Positions 1-8,187 of a DNA stretch of 64,000 bases are shown here, piece after piece. The position numbers and the translations under genes were made by a program. Source of the DNA: Mesorhizobium sp. (GTDB lineage Bacteria; Pseudomonadota; Alphaproteobacteria; Rhizobiales; Rhizobiaceae); contig SAPZ01000001.1 of NCBI GenBank assembly GCA_004020875.1, positions 186,001-250,000 on the forward strand, written 5' to 3'. Under the pieces are notes generated by a model. The model made no database searches and was not told where the DNA came from. It worked only from the letters and a program-made list of their open reading frames with translations. The number at the start of each line of letters is the position of its first letter. The stretch's first letter is position 1.

Positions 1-409
1 CGCCGGAGAGCTCCGCCGGTCGCCGGTCCAGATATTCGTCCAGCGAAAGCATGCGGGACGCCTCTGCTACGTGCTCCCGAATCTCATCTTGCGGCAGGCC
101 TGCCTGCTTTAGCCCAATCCCCATGTTTCCACGTACCGTCAGATGCGGGTAGAGCGCATAGCTTTGAAAGACCATGGCAACCCCGCGTTCGGCAGGCGGC
201 GTCAACGTGACATCGTCGCCGTCGATCCTGACACAGCCGGATGTCGGATCCTCAAGCCCGGCAATGATGCGCAGAAGCGTTGACTTGCCGCATCCTGAGG
301 GGCCGACGAAGATGACGAATTCGCCATCCTGTACCTCAAGGTCGATGTCGTCGAGGACATTGACCCGGCCGAAGGACATGCAGACGTTCTCCAGCTTCAG
401 CGATCCCAC
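1..409 (-). CDS. CUT1 sugar ABC transporter ATP-binding protein (3' part off window)
   Basis: This is the first 136 residues of an ABC ATPase of the UgpC/MalK type, which would energise the two permeases encoded just upstream on the same strand. The Walker A motif GPSGCGKST is at residues 36-44 and the Q-loop FQSYALYPH at 81-89; the sequence runs off the edge as the LSGG signature begins. I chose the GTG at 409 because GAGGAGAA lies just upstream and no ATG precedes the first conserved strand. The regulatory C-terminal domain lies outside the window. Confidence 0.9.
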   Translation of the reverse strand, partial: MGSLKLENVCMSFGRVNVLDDIDLEVQDGEFVIFVGPSGCGKSTLLRIIAGLEDPTSGCVRIDGDDVTLTPPAERGVAMVFQSYALYPHLTVRGNMGIGLKQAGLPQDEIREHVAEASRMLSLDEYLDRRPAELSG

Positions 410-488
410 GGTATTCTCCTCGTGTTTGTTATCGCAGTTGGTTCGGGTCGACGTTCGCCGGCGCGTCGCGGCCGGAACCCACATGTGC

Positions 489-1328
489 TCATTTCACGGC
501 TCCCGAGGTGATCCCGCGGATGAGTTGGCGGGAGAAGATCAGATAGAGGACGAGCACGGGCACAACCGCCAGCGACAGGGTCGACAGAACCGCGTTCCAA
601 TTGGTCACGAATTGGCCGATGAAGACCTGTGCGCCCAGTGTGATCGTTTTGGTCGCTTCAGCCGGAGCTAGGATCAGCGGGAACCAAAGGTCGTTCCAGA
701 TCGGGATCATGGTGAAGACCGCCACGGTCGCCATCGCTGGACGGACTAAGGGCAGGACCAGGCGAAAAAAGATCGTGTACTCTGAAAAGCCGTCGATGCG
801 GCCTGCATTCTTCAGATCGTCGGACACTTGCTTCATGAATTCGGACAGAATGAAGATGGCGAGCGGCAAGCCCTGCGCGGTGTAAACGAGCACCAGCGCG
901 GCGAGCGTGTTTACGAGCCTGCTCGCCACCATCATTTCCAGGATGGCCACAGTGCCGAGGCGGATGGGGATCATGATGCCAATTGCAAGATACAGCCCCA
1001 TAAGCGCATTGGCGCGGAACCGGTATTCGGCCAATGCGAAGGCGGCCATCGCACCGAAGAGCAGCACCAGGAACAACGATGCCATCGTTACGATCAGGCT
1101 GCTTTGGAAATAATGCGCGAAGTTGCCCTGGGCAAACACCGTCTGATAGCCGATCAGACTGAAGGTCTCGCTGTCAGGCAAGGACAGCGGGGAACGGAAG
1201 ATCGCTTGCCGGGTCTTGAAGGAATTGACGACGATCAGGACCACCGGAAACAGCGCGATTGCTGTGTAGGCGATCAGAATCGCGTGGGCAGCGACGGTTC
1301 GGATTTTCGACGAGCGGGCCTTGTGCAT
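489..1328 (-). CDS. Carbohydrate ABC transporter permease, MalG type
   Basis: A 279-residue inner-membrane permease of the CUT1 family. It has an N-terminal membrane segment (about 12-32), a periplasmic loop and about five further helices. The EAA loop that contacts the ATPase reads as NAGRIDGFSEYTIF followed by LPLVRPA. The start at MHKARSSK gives the usual family length; a longer reading would run far into the upstream permease gene. It follows the MalF-type permease by 8 bases and precedes the ATPase by 79, so one transcript is likely. The substrate cannot be told from the permease alone. Confidence 0.93.
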   Translation of the reverse strand: MHKARSSKIRTVAAHAILIAYTAIALFPVVLIVVNSFKTRQAIFRSPLSLPDSETFSLIGYQTVFAQGNFAHYFQSSLIVTMASLFLVLLFGAMAAFALAEYRFRANALMGLYLAIGIMIPIRLGTVAILEMMVASRLVNTLAALVLVYTAQGLPLAIFILSEFMKQVSDDLKNAGRIDGFSEYTIFFRLVLPLVRPAMATVAVFTMIPIWNDLWFPLILAPAEATKTITLGAQVFIGQFVTNWNAVLSTLSLAVVPVLVLYLIFSRQLIRGITSGAVK

Positions 1329-1336
1329 ATCCGATC

Positions 1337-2266
1337 TCAGAACTGATATCGGACGAGCCGCCGCTGCACGGCGACGAGATAGAAGCATACGCCGGAGAGA
1401 ATGATGAGGAACATCATCGAGGCGATGGCCGCTCCCATATGGGGATCGCCGAGTTGCAGTTGGAAGCCGAAAAAAGTGCGGTAGAGGAAGGTGCCGAGAA
1501 TATCGGTCGAGAAGTTGGGGGCGGCCATGGCTCCCTGGGAGGTGTAGACGAGATCGAAGGCGTTGAAATTGCCAATGAAGGTGAGGATCGAAATGATCCC
1601 TATGGAGGGCAGGATCAGCGGGAGCTTGATTCTCCAGAACTGCGACATTCCGGTAATGCCGTCTATCTCGGCGGCTTCGAGCACGCCGTCGGGGATGGAC
1701 AGCAGCGCGGCATAGATCAGCATCATGGGTATGCCGACGAACTGCCAGACGGAGATGAGGCTGAGAGTCGTAAGGGCATACTGTTCCTTGCCGAGCCATG
1801 GCGCGAACAGGCTCTTTAGCCCGACGAAGTCGAGGAAGTATGGAGCGATGCCCCAGAGAGGAGAAAGAATGAGCTTCCAGGTGAAGCCGACGATGACGAA
1901 GGAGAGTATGGTCGGCACGAAAATGGCCGTCCGATAGAACGTGCGCAGGCGAAGCCTCGGGCTGGACAGAACCGCTGCCAGCAAGATGCCGACCGGATTC
2001 TGCACCAGCATATGAATGACAAAGAACCAGATGTTGTTGCGGAAGGCATTCCAGAAACTCGCCGACCAGCGAGGGTCGCCAAGCAGGGTGCTGAAATTGT
2101 CCAGGCCGACGAAAACCTGTTCGCGATCGACCTCCCTAAACAGGGCAAGGTGCAGCGTTCCAAGGAGCGGCAATATCATTACCGCCGTATAGATGACCGT
2201 CGCAGGGGCAAGAAAGACGCCGATGTGCCAGCGGATCGGGCGCTTGCGGCTCGATCTGCGCGCCAT
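1337..2266 (-). CDS. Carbohydrate ABC transporter permease, MalF type
   Basis: A 309-residue permease with six predicted helices, partner of the MalG-type permease downstream. The EAA loop is visible as EAAEIDGITGMSQFWRIKLP. I prefer the ATG at 2266 (MARRSSRKRP) because GAGGG lies 4-8 bases upstream; an ATG 63 bases earlier has no clear ribosome site. A CUT1 operon normally opens with a binding protein. Here the 320 bases upstream hold none and the next gene is an unrelated DUF2267 protein on the other strand, so the binding protein is lost or elsewhere. Confidence 0.92.
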   Translation of the reverse strand: MARRSSRKRPIRWHIGVFLAPATVIYTAVMILPLLGTLHLALFREVDREQVFVGLDNFSTLLGDPRWSASFWNAFRNNIWFFVIHMLVQNPVGILLAAVLSSPRLRLRTFYRTAIFVPTILSFVIVGFTWKLILSPLWGIAPYFLDFVGLKSLFAPWLGKEQYALTTLSLISVWQFVGIPMMLIYAALLSIPDGVLEAAEIDGITGMSQFWRIKLPLILPSIGIISILTFIGNFNAFDLVYTSQGAMAAPNFSTDILGTFLYRTFFGFQLQLGDPHMGAAIASMMFLIILSGVCFYLVAVQRRLVRYQF

Positions 2267-2587
2267 TGCCCTCGTCGCGCGCCGTTGATTTGGCCCGGTT
2301 CGGCTTATGGATGATAGGTCCGTAAACATTGATTTTGGTCTGCCATGACTGCGAAGCTACCCTCGATTTCGCCGCTGTCATGGCCAAACAAGAATAAGCA
2401 TGAACTTGGCTGGCCGGGCGCACGAAATCTGGTTCCAATATTGCGCCTTCCCAAACCTGTGCTTTGATCTAAAGCAACAATCAAGCCGAGTGGCGGAGCC
2501 TGAAGTCTGACTCGAATTGATCCCGCTCAAGGTGTCTCCCGATCCTTCGAGCGAGAACTGCTGCCACTGGACCGATGAGGATTGGTA
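2267..2587 (+). other. Intergenic region between divergent genes, no gene seen
   Basis: About 320 bases between the minus-strand sugar permease and the plus-strand DUF2267 gene. It must hold promoters for both directions. I find no convincing open frame, no remnant of a sugar-binding protein and no strong inverted repeat. Confidence 0.5.
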
Positions 2588-3016
2588 ATGACGACAGTTT
2601 CCCAGGAAATCGACACGTGCGTTCAAGCCACCCAAAACTGGATCAATGACCTCATGTGGCGGCTCGGTTGGCACGACAGGGAACGAGTCTACAAGGCTTT
2701 GCTGTCGACCCTACATGCCCTTCGCGACAGTCTCGGAGACCGCGAGGCCATCTATCTGGGAGCGCAGTTGCCGGCGTTGCTGCGTGGCCTCTACTATGAA
2801 GGCTGGCATCCCGGTCGTCGCGCCCGGACCGGGAGCAGAGCACGAAGTGCATTTCTGGAGCGCATCCATGAGGGCGTGCAACGGGATCCCGCCATCGAGC
2901 CGGAAGCGGTCGCAAGCTGCGTGATGGCGCAACTAGCTGACCGGCTTCCCCCGGCCGAGTTGGAGAACGCCAAGGCGGCCACCCCTAAGCTGCTCCACAG
3001 CCTCTGGCCGGCTTAG
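2588..3016 (+). CDS. DUF2267 domain protein
   Basis: A 142-residue soluble protein with the DUF2267 pattern: an N-terminal amphipathic helix (QATQNWINDLMWRLGW), then ALLSTLHALRDSL and the GAQLPALLRGLYYEGWHP block, and a C-terminal helical repeat. The biochemical role of the family is unknown; members often sit in accessory or stress-associated regions. The ATG at 2588 has GAGG at 2577-2580; an in-frame TTG two codons earlier is possible. It stands alone between the sugar transporter and an IS remnant, which suggests accessory DNA. Confidence 0.82.
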   Translation: MTTVSQEIDTCVQATQNWINDLMWRLGWHDRERVYKALLSTLHALRDSLGDREAIYLGAQLPALLRGLYYEGWHPGRRARTGSRARSAFLERIHEGVQRDPAIEPEAVASCVMAQLADRLPPAELENAKAATPKLLHSLWPA

Positions 3017-3069
3017 GCCGCGGTGACGCACGCTGCTGGGCGCCGCCGTCACAGCCGGCGCGGCCACGC

Positions 3070-3375
3070 TGCTACCTGCCGCTCTACATCTTCTGCGGCC
3101 GGCACCTTCTGGCGGCAAAGCTCAGGCGTTCCAACATCGATGCCAGCAAGGGATCGGTCGGGGAAGTCGAGCGGATCGTCGGGCAGATCCGCAAGCGCTG
3201 GCCGCGGGTGCGCGTCATCCTGAGCGCCGATTCCGGCTTTGCCCGTGAGGAGTTGATGGCCTGGTGCGAGATCAACCGCGTCGACTACGTCTTTGGGGTC
3301 GCCCGCAACGAACGCTGGAAACCGCAATCGCCCCAGCCTTGGAGGAAGCCTGCCTGGCATCCCGGGCAAGCGGCC
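3070..3375 (+). pseudogene. IS1380-family transposase remnant (frameshifted, truncated both ends)
   Basis: Translating from 3070 gives CYLPLYIFCGRHLLAAKL, then a stretch ending DSGFAREELMAWCEINRVDY and VFGVARNER. This is the central DDE-region block of IS1380 transposases. The frame breaks near 3315: NERW in one frame should continue as LETAIAPALEEACLASRAS in the next. No start codon, no N-terminal third and no terminal inverted repeats remain, so it is dead. It marks past insertion activity beside tRNA-Ser. Confidence 0.8.
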
Positions 3376-3774
3376 ACGGCACCGAACGCCTCCCTGGCGC
3401 GATCACGACGTTCTCGGCCGATGCTGAAGCGGTGACCGTCGGCGGCACATGGAGCGTGACGAACCTAAGCCCCAGCGAGTTGAAGGTGACCGCGTCGAGG
3501 TTCGCGCGAAATGCTCAGTTCGTGTCGTGCGAAGTGCTGGGCTACTCCACGCTTGAGGCATTCGACGCCGACCCACCCGGCTCGATCAGCATGCACGCCG
3601 AGGCTGAGCTCACGTCGACAGGCACGGCGCCCCTATCGGGCGACAACGTCATTCCCGTGCGGATCCGGACCGTGTTCCGCCTATCCAGTTTTCGGCGAAT
3701 GCCTGAGTTCGCCAGGTTTCAATGTCCTGCTCTGAGGAGAGCTCGAAGTTTCGCAGTTTGTTACACAAAATGAG
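3376..3774 (+). other. Unrecognised coding-like remnant
   Basis: In the frame beginning near 3423 the translation reads VTVGGTWSVTNLSPSELKVT and later ISMHAEAELTSTGTAPLS then IPVRIRTVFRL. This has the composition of a secreted beta-rich protein but no start or ribosome site. It runs straight on from the shifted transposase frame and stops at 3773. It may be the tail of a gene cut by the IS element. The last 70 bases before the tRNA are AT-rich and look non-coding. I do not recognise a family. Confidence 0.25.
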
Positions 3775-3842
3775 GCAATGGCTGTCTATCGCCTTAACAA
3801 TTCGAATAAGTTATTGAAATAAAGGGAATATTAACATTTAAG

Positions 3843-3932
3843 TGGCGGAGAGAGCGGGATTCGAACCCGCGTTACGGTTTCCCGTAAACACACTTTCCAG
3901 GCGTGCGCCTTCAACCACTCGGCCACCTCTCC
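3843..3932 (-). tRNA. tRNA-Ser(GGA)
   Basis: On the minus strand the acceptor stem GGAGAGG opens at 3932 and pairs with CUCUCC before the discriminator G and an encoded CCA (3843-3845). The anticodon loop CTGGAAA gives GGA, reading UCC and UCU serine codons. The long variable arm (TGTTTACGGGAAACCGTAACG region) and the T-loop GGTTCGAATCC are typical of class II tRNA-Ser. The 3' end faces the IS remnant and sugar transporter, the side where site-specific integrative elements usually insert. Confidence 0.96.
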
Positions 3933-4417
3933 GTCCTTGACATCTCGCGCAGGCCGGTTTCGCCGCGCGGGTTGGGGAGATGCTCCCATGGGAAGTCCTT
4001 GACGGATATGTGGTGTGCCTTCAACCGGCGGGCAACCCTTCCCTGCGCCGCTAGCCGTCTAGGCAAACAGGCGCGGGGCTCATCTAGTCGATCCGAAAGC
4101 GAATGCCAAGCCATAATGGCATCGCAAAGGCTTTTGGCCGTGGATGGCCCCGAGGGGCGCCTCAACGACGAGGTGATGCGCGTTCGCGTGATGTGTGCGG
4201 GCTGACCCCCAGGAGCCGTTCGCGCCTGAGCGCGCAGCCTCGTTCAGAGTGCGTGCGAGGCCGGACAGCCGATCGGCAGGCAATGTAGTGGAAGTAGACA
4301 AGGTAACCGCATTGGCAGGGGATGCTCCGCCGTAAGCTCGCGCAAGGGTATTGAGCCGGATCAAGTTCCTTGCAGCCGTCGCCTTGCTATGTTGCGCGCT
4401 TCCCGGGACAAGGTTGA
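3933..4417 (+). other. Intergenic region, no gene recognised
   Basis: About 485 bases between tRNA-Ser and the metallophosphoesterase. Several open frames exist on both strands, but none has a ribosome site or a product I recognise. The tRNA-Ser promoter should lie in the first 60 bases and the phosphoesterase promoter near the right end. Confidence 0.4.
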
Positions 4418-5158
4418 ATGCGCATCGCGATCCTGTCTGACATCCATGCCAACCGTGAGGCGTTCGAGGCAGTCCTCGAATTCGTTCGGAAGCAGGCACC
4501 GGACCAACTGGTTCTGCTTGGCGATCTGGTCGGCTATGGGCCCGATCCTGTTTATGTGGTCGAAAAGGCCGCCGATCTGGTGGAGGGCGGCGCGTTCTGC
4601 ATCAAGGGCAACCATGATGAAGCGGCGGCCTTGGGCCGGACCGACATGACGGAGAACGCCCAAACCGCCATCGAGTGGACCCGCAAACGGCTCGCCCGGG
4701 AGCACCTCGATTTTCTTGCGCAACTGCCGCTCTCTTCACGATCCGGGGACCGGCTCTATGTTCACGCCAGCGCGGAACGGCCGGAAAAATGGCTGTATAT
4801 ACGCGACGTCGACGCGGCAGAACGCTGCCTGTCCTCAAGTGATGCGCGCTTCATCTTCTGTGGCCATACCCATATTCCAGCCATTTACTATGCCTTGCCC
4901 GGCAGCCGGCCGGTTCATTTTCGGCCGCTGGACAGTGTGGGAGCGCCTTTGTCCGAGCTTAGGCGGCACCTTGTCGTCGTTGGGGCGGTCGGCCAGCCGC
5001 GTGACGGCAACCCGGCCGCCTGCTTCGCGCTTCTCGACACGGAACGGCGTGAGGTGACGATGGTGCGCGTTCCTTACGATCATGAAGAAACCGCCCGCAA
5101 GATTCAGGCGTCAGGCTTGCCCGGGTGGCTTGGCATGCGCTTGAAGATCGGCCGCTAG
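4418..5158 (+). CDS. Metallophosphoesterase, YfcE/calcineurin-like
   Basis: A 246-residue cytosolic phosphoesterase. The metal-binding motifs of the superfamily are in order: DIHAN near residue 8 (D-x-H), GDLVGYGPDP (G-D-x-x-x), GNHDEA (G-N-H-D) near residue 65, a VHAS histidine in the middle and GHTHIP (G-H-x-H) near 148. The natural substrate cannot be told; relatives hydrolyse phosphodiesters, bis-nucleoside polyphosphates or phosphoproteins. The next gene, 120 bases downstream on the same strand, is a Ser/Thr kinase, so a phosphatase role opposing it is possible. Confidence 0.9.
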   Translation: MRIAILSDIHANREAFEAVLEFVRKQAPDQLVLLGDLVGYGPDPVYVVEKAADLVEGGAFCIKGNHDEAAALGRTDMTENAQTAIEWTRKRLAREHLDFLAQLPLSSRSGDRLYVHASAERPEKWLYIRDVDAAERCLSSSDARFIFCGHTHIPAIYYALPGSRPVHFRPLDSVGAPLSELRRHLVVVGAVGQPRDGNPAACFALLDTERREVTMVRVPYDHEETARKIQASGLPGWLGMRLKIGR

Positions 5159-5257
5159 AGCGTTTCACCGTTTCACGGAAACGGCGAACCGCTCTATCTC
5201 CTTGTTTTTTACGCAATTCCGGACGGAAAACCGCTCACACTTTTCCTGGAATTGCTC
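5156..5257 (+). repeat. Two-hairpin intergenic repeat, copy 1 (full form)
   Basis: Hairpin one (5156-5195) pairs AGAGCGTTTCACCGTTTC with a right arm ending GCGAACCGCTCT. Hairpin two (5211-5257) opens GCAATTCCGGACGG and closes TCCTGGAATTGC. A T-rich linker, CTCCTTGTTTTTT, joins them. The second hairpin recurs at 7923, 35047, 58013 and 59864 in this window. It starts at the stop of the phosphoesterase and ends 22 bases before the kinase start, so it may end or process that transcript. Confidence 0.85.
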
Positions 5258-5278
5258 TGGTCAGCCTGGAGGCGATGG

Positions 5279-6691
5279 ATGCAGAAGTTCGAGGCAGGGG
5301 CAAGCATCGATGGTTTCGAGCTCGTCGAGCGGCTTCAATCCGGCGGCATGGCGACGCTATGGCGGGCGAGAAATCCGAAATTCGATTTCCCGCTTCTGCT
5401 GAAGATACCGTTTCTCGACCCGGGCGGAGACGTTTCCGTCATTCTCGGCTTCGAGGCCGAGGAACTGATCCTCAAACGCCTGTCGGGTCCGCATGTGCCA
5501 CGCTTCGCGGCATCCGGAAGCCTGGCGAAGGTTCCCTATATTGCCATGGAGTTCGTCGCCGGCGTCGGTCTGGCGGAGCTGACGAACCGCGCCCCACAGC
5601 CGCCGGACGAGGTGGCAAGGATCGGCGCGGAGATGGCGAAGGCGCTCGCCGCCTTGCACCGCCAGAAGGTCGTCCACCTCGATCTCAAGCCTGAAAACAT
5701 CATTCTGGCCGAGCGCGGCGCCGTGCTTTTGGACTTCGGCCTCGCCCGCCATGCAGAGCTTCCGGACCTTCTCGGTGAAGAGAGTTCCGTGCCGATGGGC
5801 ACGGCAGCCTATATGTCGCCGGAACAGGTGCTGGGCGAGAGGTCCGATCCCGCGAGCGATATATTCGCGCTGGGCTGCATCCTCTATCAACTCGCCACCG
5901 GCGAGGAGCCATTCGGGCGTCCGGCCACCTTCGCGGGAATGAAGCGCAGGCTCTATCATGCGCCCAGGCCGCCGCGAGACATCGACAAGGCCATACCAAG
6001 GTGGCTGGAGGCCGTCATTGTGCGCTGCATGGAAGTCGACCGATCCAGGCGCTATGGCGAAGCGGCGCATGTTCTGTCTGATCTCAGGAACCCCGATCAG
6101 GTTGTGGTCGCCAGGAAGAGCGCGCCATCGAGCGAAGGGGCCTGGGGCGCGATCAGTAATCTTTTCCGCCGGACCGATGAGAAGTCGCTGGTGGGCAAGG
6201 CGGTCAGCTCCGCGGTGCGCGCCGGACCGCCGATCGTTCTGGCCGCGGTCGACCTCGCCAACGGAAGCGATGCGCTGGCCGGCGAGGTTCGCAACGAAAC
6301 CGCGCGTCTCCTTGCGGCACGTCCGGACTCCTGGCTGGCCTGCGTGACGGTGTTGAAGACCGAGATCGTCGGCAAGACACCGGACGTCGATGAATCGGGG
6401 CGCCTGGTCTATCTGCAGCGGCTGGTCGCGCTGAAGGACTGGGCGCGTCCGCTGCATCTGCCGGAGGACCGCATAAGCTATCACGTACTGGAGGCTGTCA
6501 GTCCGGCCGACGCGATCCTCAACTATGCCGAGCACAATGATGTGGGGCACATCGTTGTCGGCGCCCGATCCTCTTCGGCAATTCGCCGCCACCTCGGCAG
6601 CGTGTCGACCAAGGTCGTGGCGCGAGCCCTTTGCTCGGTGTCGGTCGTGCGATTGAAAGCGGTCGAGGAGGAAAGGCGGCTGCCGCCGTGA
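5279..6691 (+). CDS. Ser/Thr protein kinase fused to a universal stress protein domain
   Basis: A 470-residue fusion. Residues 10-270 are a Hanks-type kinase: glycine-loop region LQSGGMATLW (first Gly replaced by Gln), VAIK-type Lys42 in LLLKIPF, catalytic loop HLDLKPEN at 133-140 (Leu replaces Arg of HRD, a non-RD kinase), DFG at 152-154, SPE at 180-182 and DIFALG at 194. Residues about 317-458 are a UspA domain ending in GHIVVGARSSSAIRRHLGS, which matches the nucleotide-binding G-x2-G-x9-G pattern. No membrane segment or extracellular sensor is seen. The ATG at 5279 has GGAGG 7 bases upstream. It probably links stress or adenylate state to phosphorylation; targets are unknown. Confidence 0.92.
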   Translation: MQKFEAGASIDGFELVERLQSGGMATLWRARNPKFDFPLLLKIPFLDPGGDVSVILGFEAEELILKRLSGPHVPRFAASGSLAKVPYIAMEFVAGVGLAELTNRAPQPPDEVARIGAEMAKALAALHRQKVVHLDLKPENIILAERGAVLLDFGLARHAELPDLLGEESSVPMGTAAYMSPEQVLGERSDPASDIFALGCILYQLATGEEPFGRPATFAGMKRRLYHAPRPPRDIDKAIPRWLEAVIVRCMEVDRSRRYGEAAHVLSDLRNPDQVVVARKSAPSSEGAWGAISNLFRRTDEKSLVGKAVSSAVRAGPPIVLAAVDLANGSDALAGEVRNETARLLAARPDSWLACVTVLKTEIVGKTPDVDESGRLVYLQRLVALKDWARPLHLPEDRISYHVLEAVSPADAILNYAEHNDVGHIVVGARSSSAIRRHLGSVSTKVVARALCSVSVVRLKAVEEERRLPP

Positions 6692-6795
6692 GGCGGTCGG
6701 TGCCCTGCAAGATCATCCGAGCTTGACTTCGGCCTTGCCTGCCTGTCGACTGCTTCCACAATTGCATTGGGCTTTGCGAGGGGCATTGTCCTGAC

Positions 6796-7497
6796 ATGGC
6801 ATCGATCGACCAGCAACCCGCGGGGCGGCCGGACAGCGGGCTTTCGTTCATCCCGGTGGCTTGGCTCGTCATCGTCATGGGCCTGTCGGCCTATGGCTTG
6901 ATCTCGAACTGGCGGCTGATCGGCGACTTCAGCCTGCCGGATAACGTCCTCTTCCTGATCTATGGCGGCCTCGCCGGCGGCTTCATCACCATTCTGTGGG
7001 GGCTGTACCTCCTTGGTCTCGCCTTCAATCGGTCGGCCCGTTTCCCGCGCCACTACACGATCTGGCAGGTCGCCATCATCATCTGGATCCTCGTGCGCCA
7101 GGCCTATGTGCTGCTCGTGTCCGACTTCGTCTTCTCGGCCGAGGGGCTGGGCTTCACCGTCACCGAGATCGCCATCGGTTTGCTCTGTATCTATCTCCTG
7201 CGCAACGGGGCCGGCGCCGAGACGGTCTACGCCAACCTGGAGACCGAGCGGCCGCCTGTCTTCGTCTCGATCCTCGCCGCGCTGCTCGGCATCATCCTTG
7301 GCGGCGTGATCGGCGCATTCGGTGGGTTCTTCGCGGGTTCGCTGATCGCGGACCTGACCCATATGAGCTGCTTCGAGGGCGCCTGCGGATTTTTCGCGGC
7401 TTTCGTCGGGCTGGGCGGCCTGATCGTCGGCGCGATCGCCGGCGGCATTTTCGCCATCTGGCGGGTCAACAGGCGCAGACCGGCGCGGGCTCGCTAA
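6796..7497 (+). CDS. Multi-pass membrane protein, DUF2569-like
   Basis: A 233-residue integral membrane protein with about six hydrophobic segments, two of them glycine-rich near the C-terminus (ALLGIILGGVIGAFGGFFAG and AAFVGLGGLIVGAIAGGIFA). The first half, with NWRLIGDFS, PRHYTIWQV and a conserved-looking tryptophan-rich helix, resembles DUF2569 proteins; that assignment is tentative. A basic tail (RVNRRRPARAR) would face the cytosol. It lies 104 bases after the kinase on the same strand. Function unknown. Confidence 0.7.
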   Translation: MASIDQQPAGRPDSGLSFIPVAWLVIVMGLSAYGLISNWRLIGDFSLPDNVLFLIYGGLAGGFITILWGLYLLGLAFNRSARFPRHYTIWQVAIIIWILVRQAYVLLVSDFVFSAEGLGFTVTEIAIGLLCIYLLRNGAGAETVYANLETERPPVFVSILAALLGIILGGVIGAFGGFFAGSLIADLTHMSCFEGACGFFAAFVGLGGLIVGAIAGGIFAIWRVNRRRPARAR

Positions 7498-7581
7498 TTT
7501 CACGGATCCGCGATTGCACGCGAACCACGCACGCTCTATGTCGATGGCGGGGCAGGCGGGAGCTTCCCGGGGAGAGCGTCG

Positions 7582-7908
7582 ATGTTGCGTTTCATCTTTC
7601 GGTTGGCGGCCATGGTTGCGCTGTCGATCTCCGTCATCATGGCGGTGATCGACACGACACGCTCGGTCGCCGCCTCCTCGCTGGTGATGACGCCGCTCAA
7701 CGCAAGCTGGCTGGCGGTCTCGCCGGATACCCGCGCCACCTTCGAGACCTTCGTGCGCGCCAAGGCAAGCCCGCTGGTGTGGGACGGCGCCGTCGTCTGG
7801 GTGCTCGCGCAGCCTGGTTTCGCCGTGTTCGCGGTTCTTGCCTTCCTGCTCTACGCCATCGGCTACCGGCGTAGGCGCCGGGGCGCGGAATTCGCTCCAA
7901 GCCCCTGA
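7582..7908 (+). CDS. Small membrane protein of unknown function
   Basis: A 108-residue protein with two clear membrane segments (about residues 5-22 and 78-96), a periplasmic middle section and an arginine-rich tail (YRRRRRGAEF). GGGGAGAG stands a few bases before the ATG at 7582. It has the shape of many conserved rhizobial hypothetical proteins that accompany envelope genes. I do not recognise a named family. It follows the DUF2569-like gene by 84 bases and may be co-transcribed. Confidence 0.65.
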   Translation: MLRFIFRLAAMVALSISVIMAVIDTTRSVAASSLVMTPLNASWLAVSPDTRATFETFVRAKASPLVWDGAVVWVLAQPGFAVFAVLAFLLYAIGYRRRRRGAEFAPSP

Positions 7909-7922
7909 AGGCTCTCGTTGCG

Positions 7923-7994
7923 ACGCAATTCCGGACGGAAGGCTGCGGCGAAACCGCCGAACCTGACCGCTTCACACTTTTCCTGGAATTGCTC
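7923..7994 (+). repeat. Two-hairpin intergenic repeat, copy 2 (long-loop variant)
   Basis: Begins ACGCAATTCCGGACGGA and ends TTTCCTGGAATTGCTC, with a 40-base loop containing its own small hairpin (GGCGAAACCGCCGAA region). It lies between the small membrane protein and the BMP binding-protein gene. The same long-loop form occurs at 59864-59933. Confidence 0.85.
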
Positions 7995-8187
7995 AAAGAG
8001 CCAAGCCGGACCGCCGGTAACCGCTTTTTCCAACAGGTCAAAATTCCACGTGAATTTTGTTTCGCGCCGTGCCAGATTGACGGCGAGCGGGAGGGGAAAA
8101 ACACTTCCTGCCTGACGTCGCAGGCCTGCCGGAGAACCGGGCCGGCGGGCGGCGCAAACGGAAAATAACCGACAGGGTGTGGATCAC

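Noticed and set aside
2378..2674. A possible remnant of a sugar-binding protein upstream of the CUT1 permeases
   Set aside because: The translations in this interval show no signal peptide or family pattern; I see no trace of such a gene.
4080..4499. A minus-strand frame of 139 codons between tRNA-Ser and the phosphoesterase
   Set aside because: No ribosome site, no recognised domain, and it overlaps the start of a well-supported gene.
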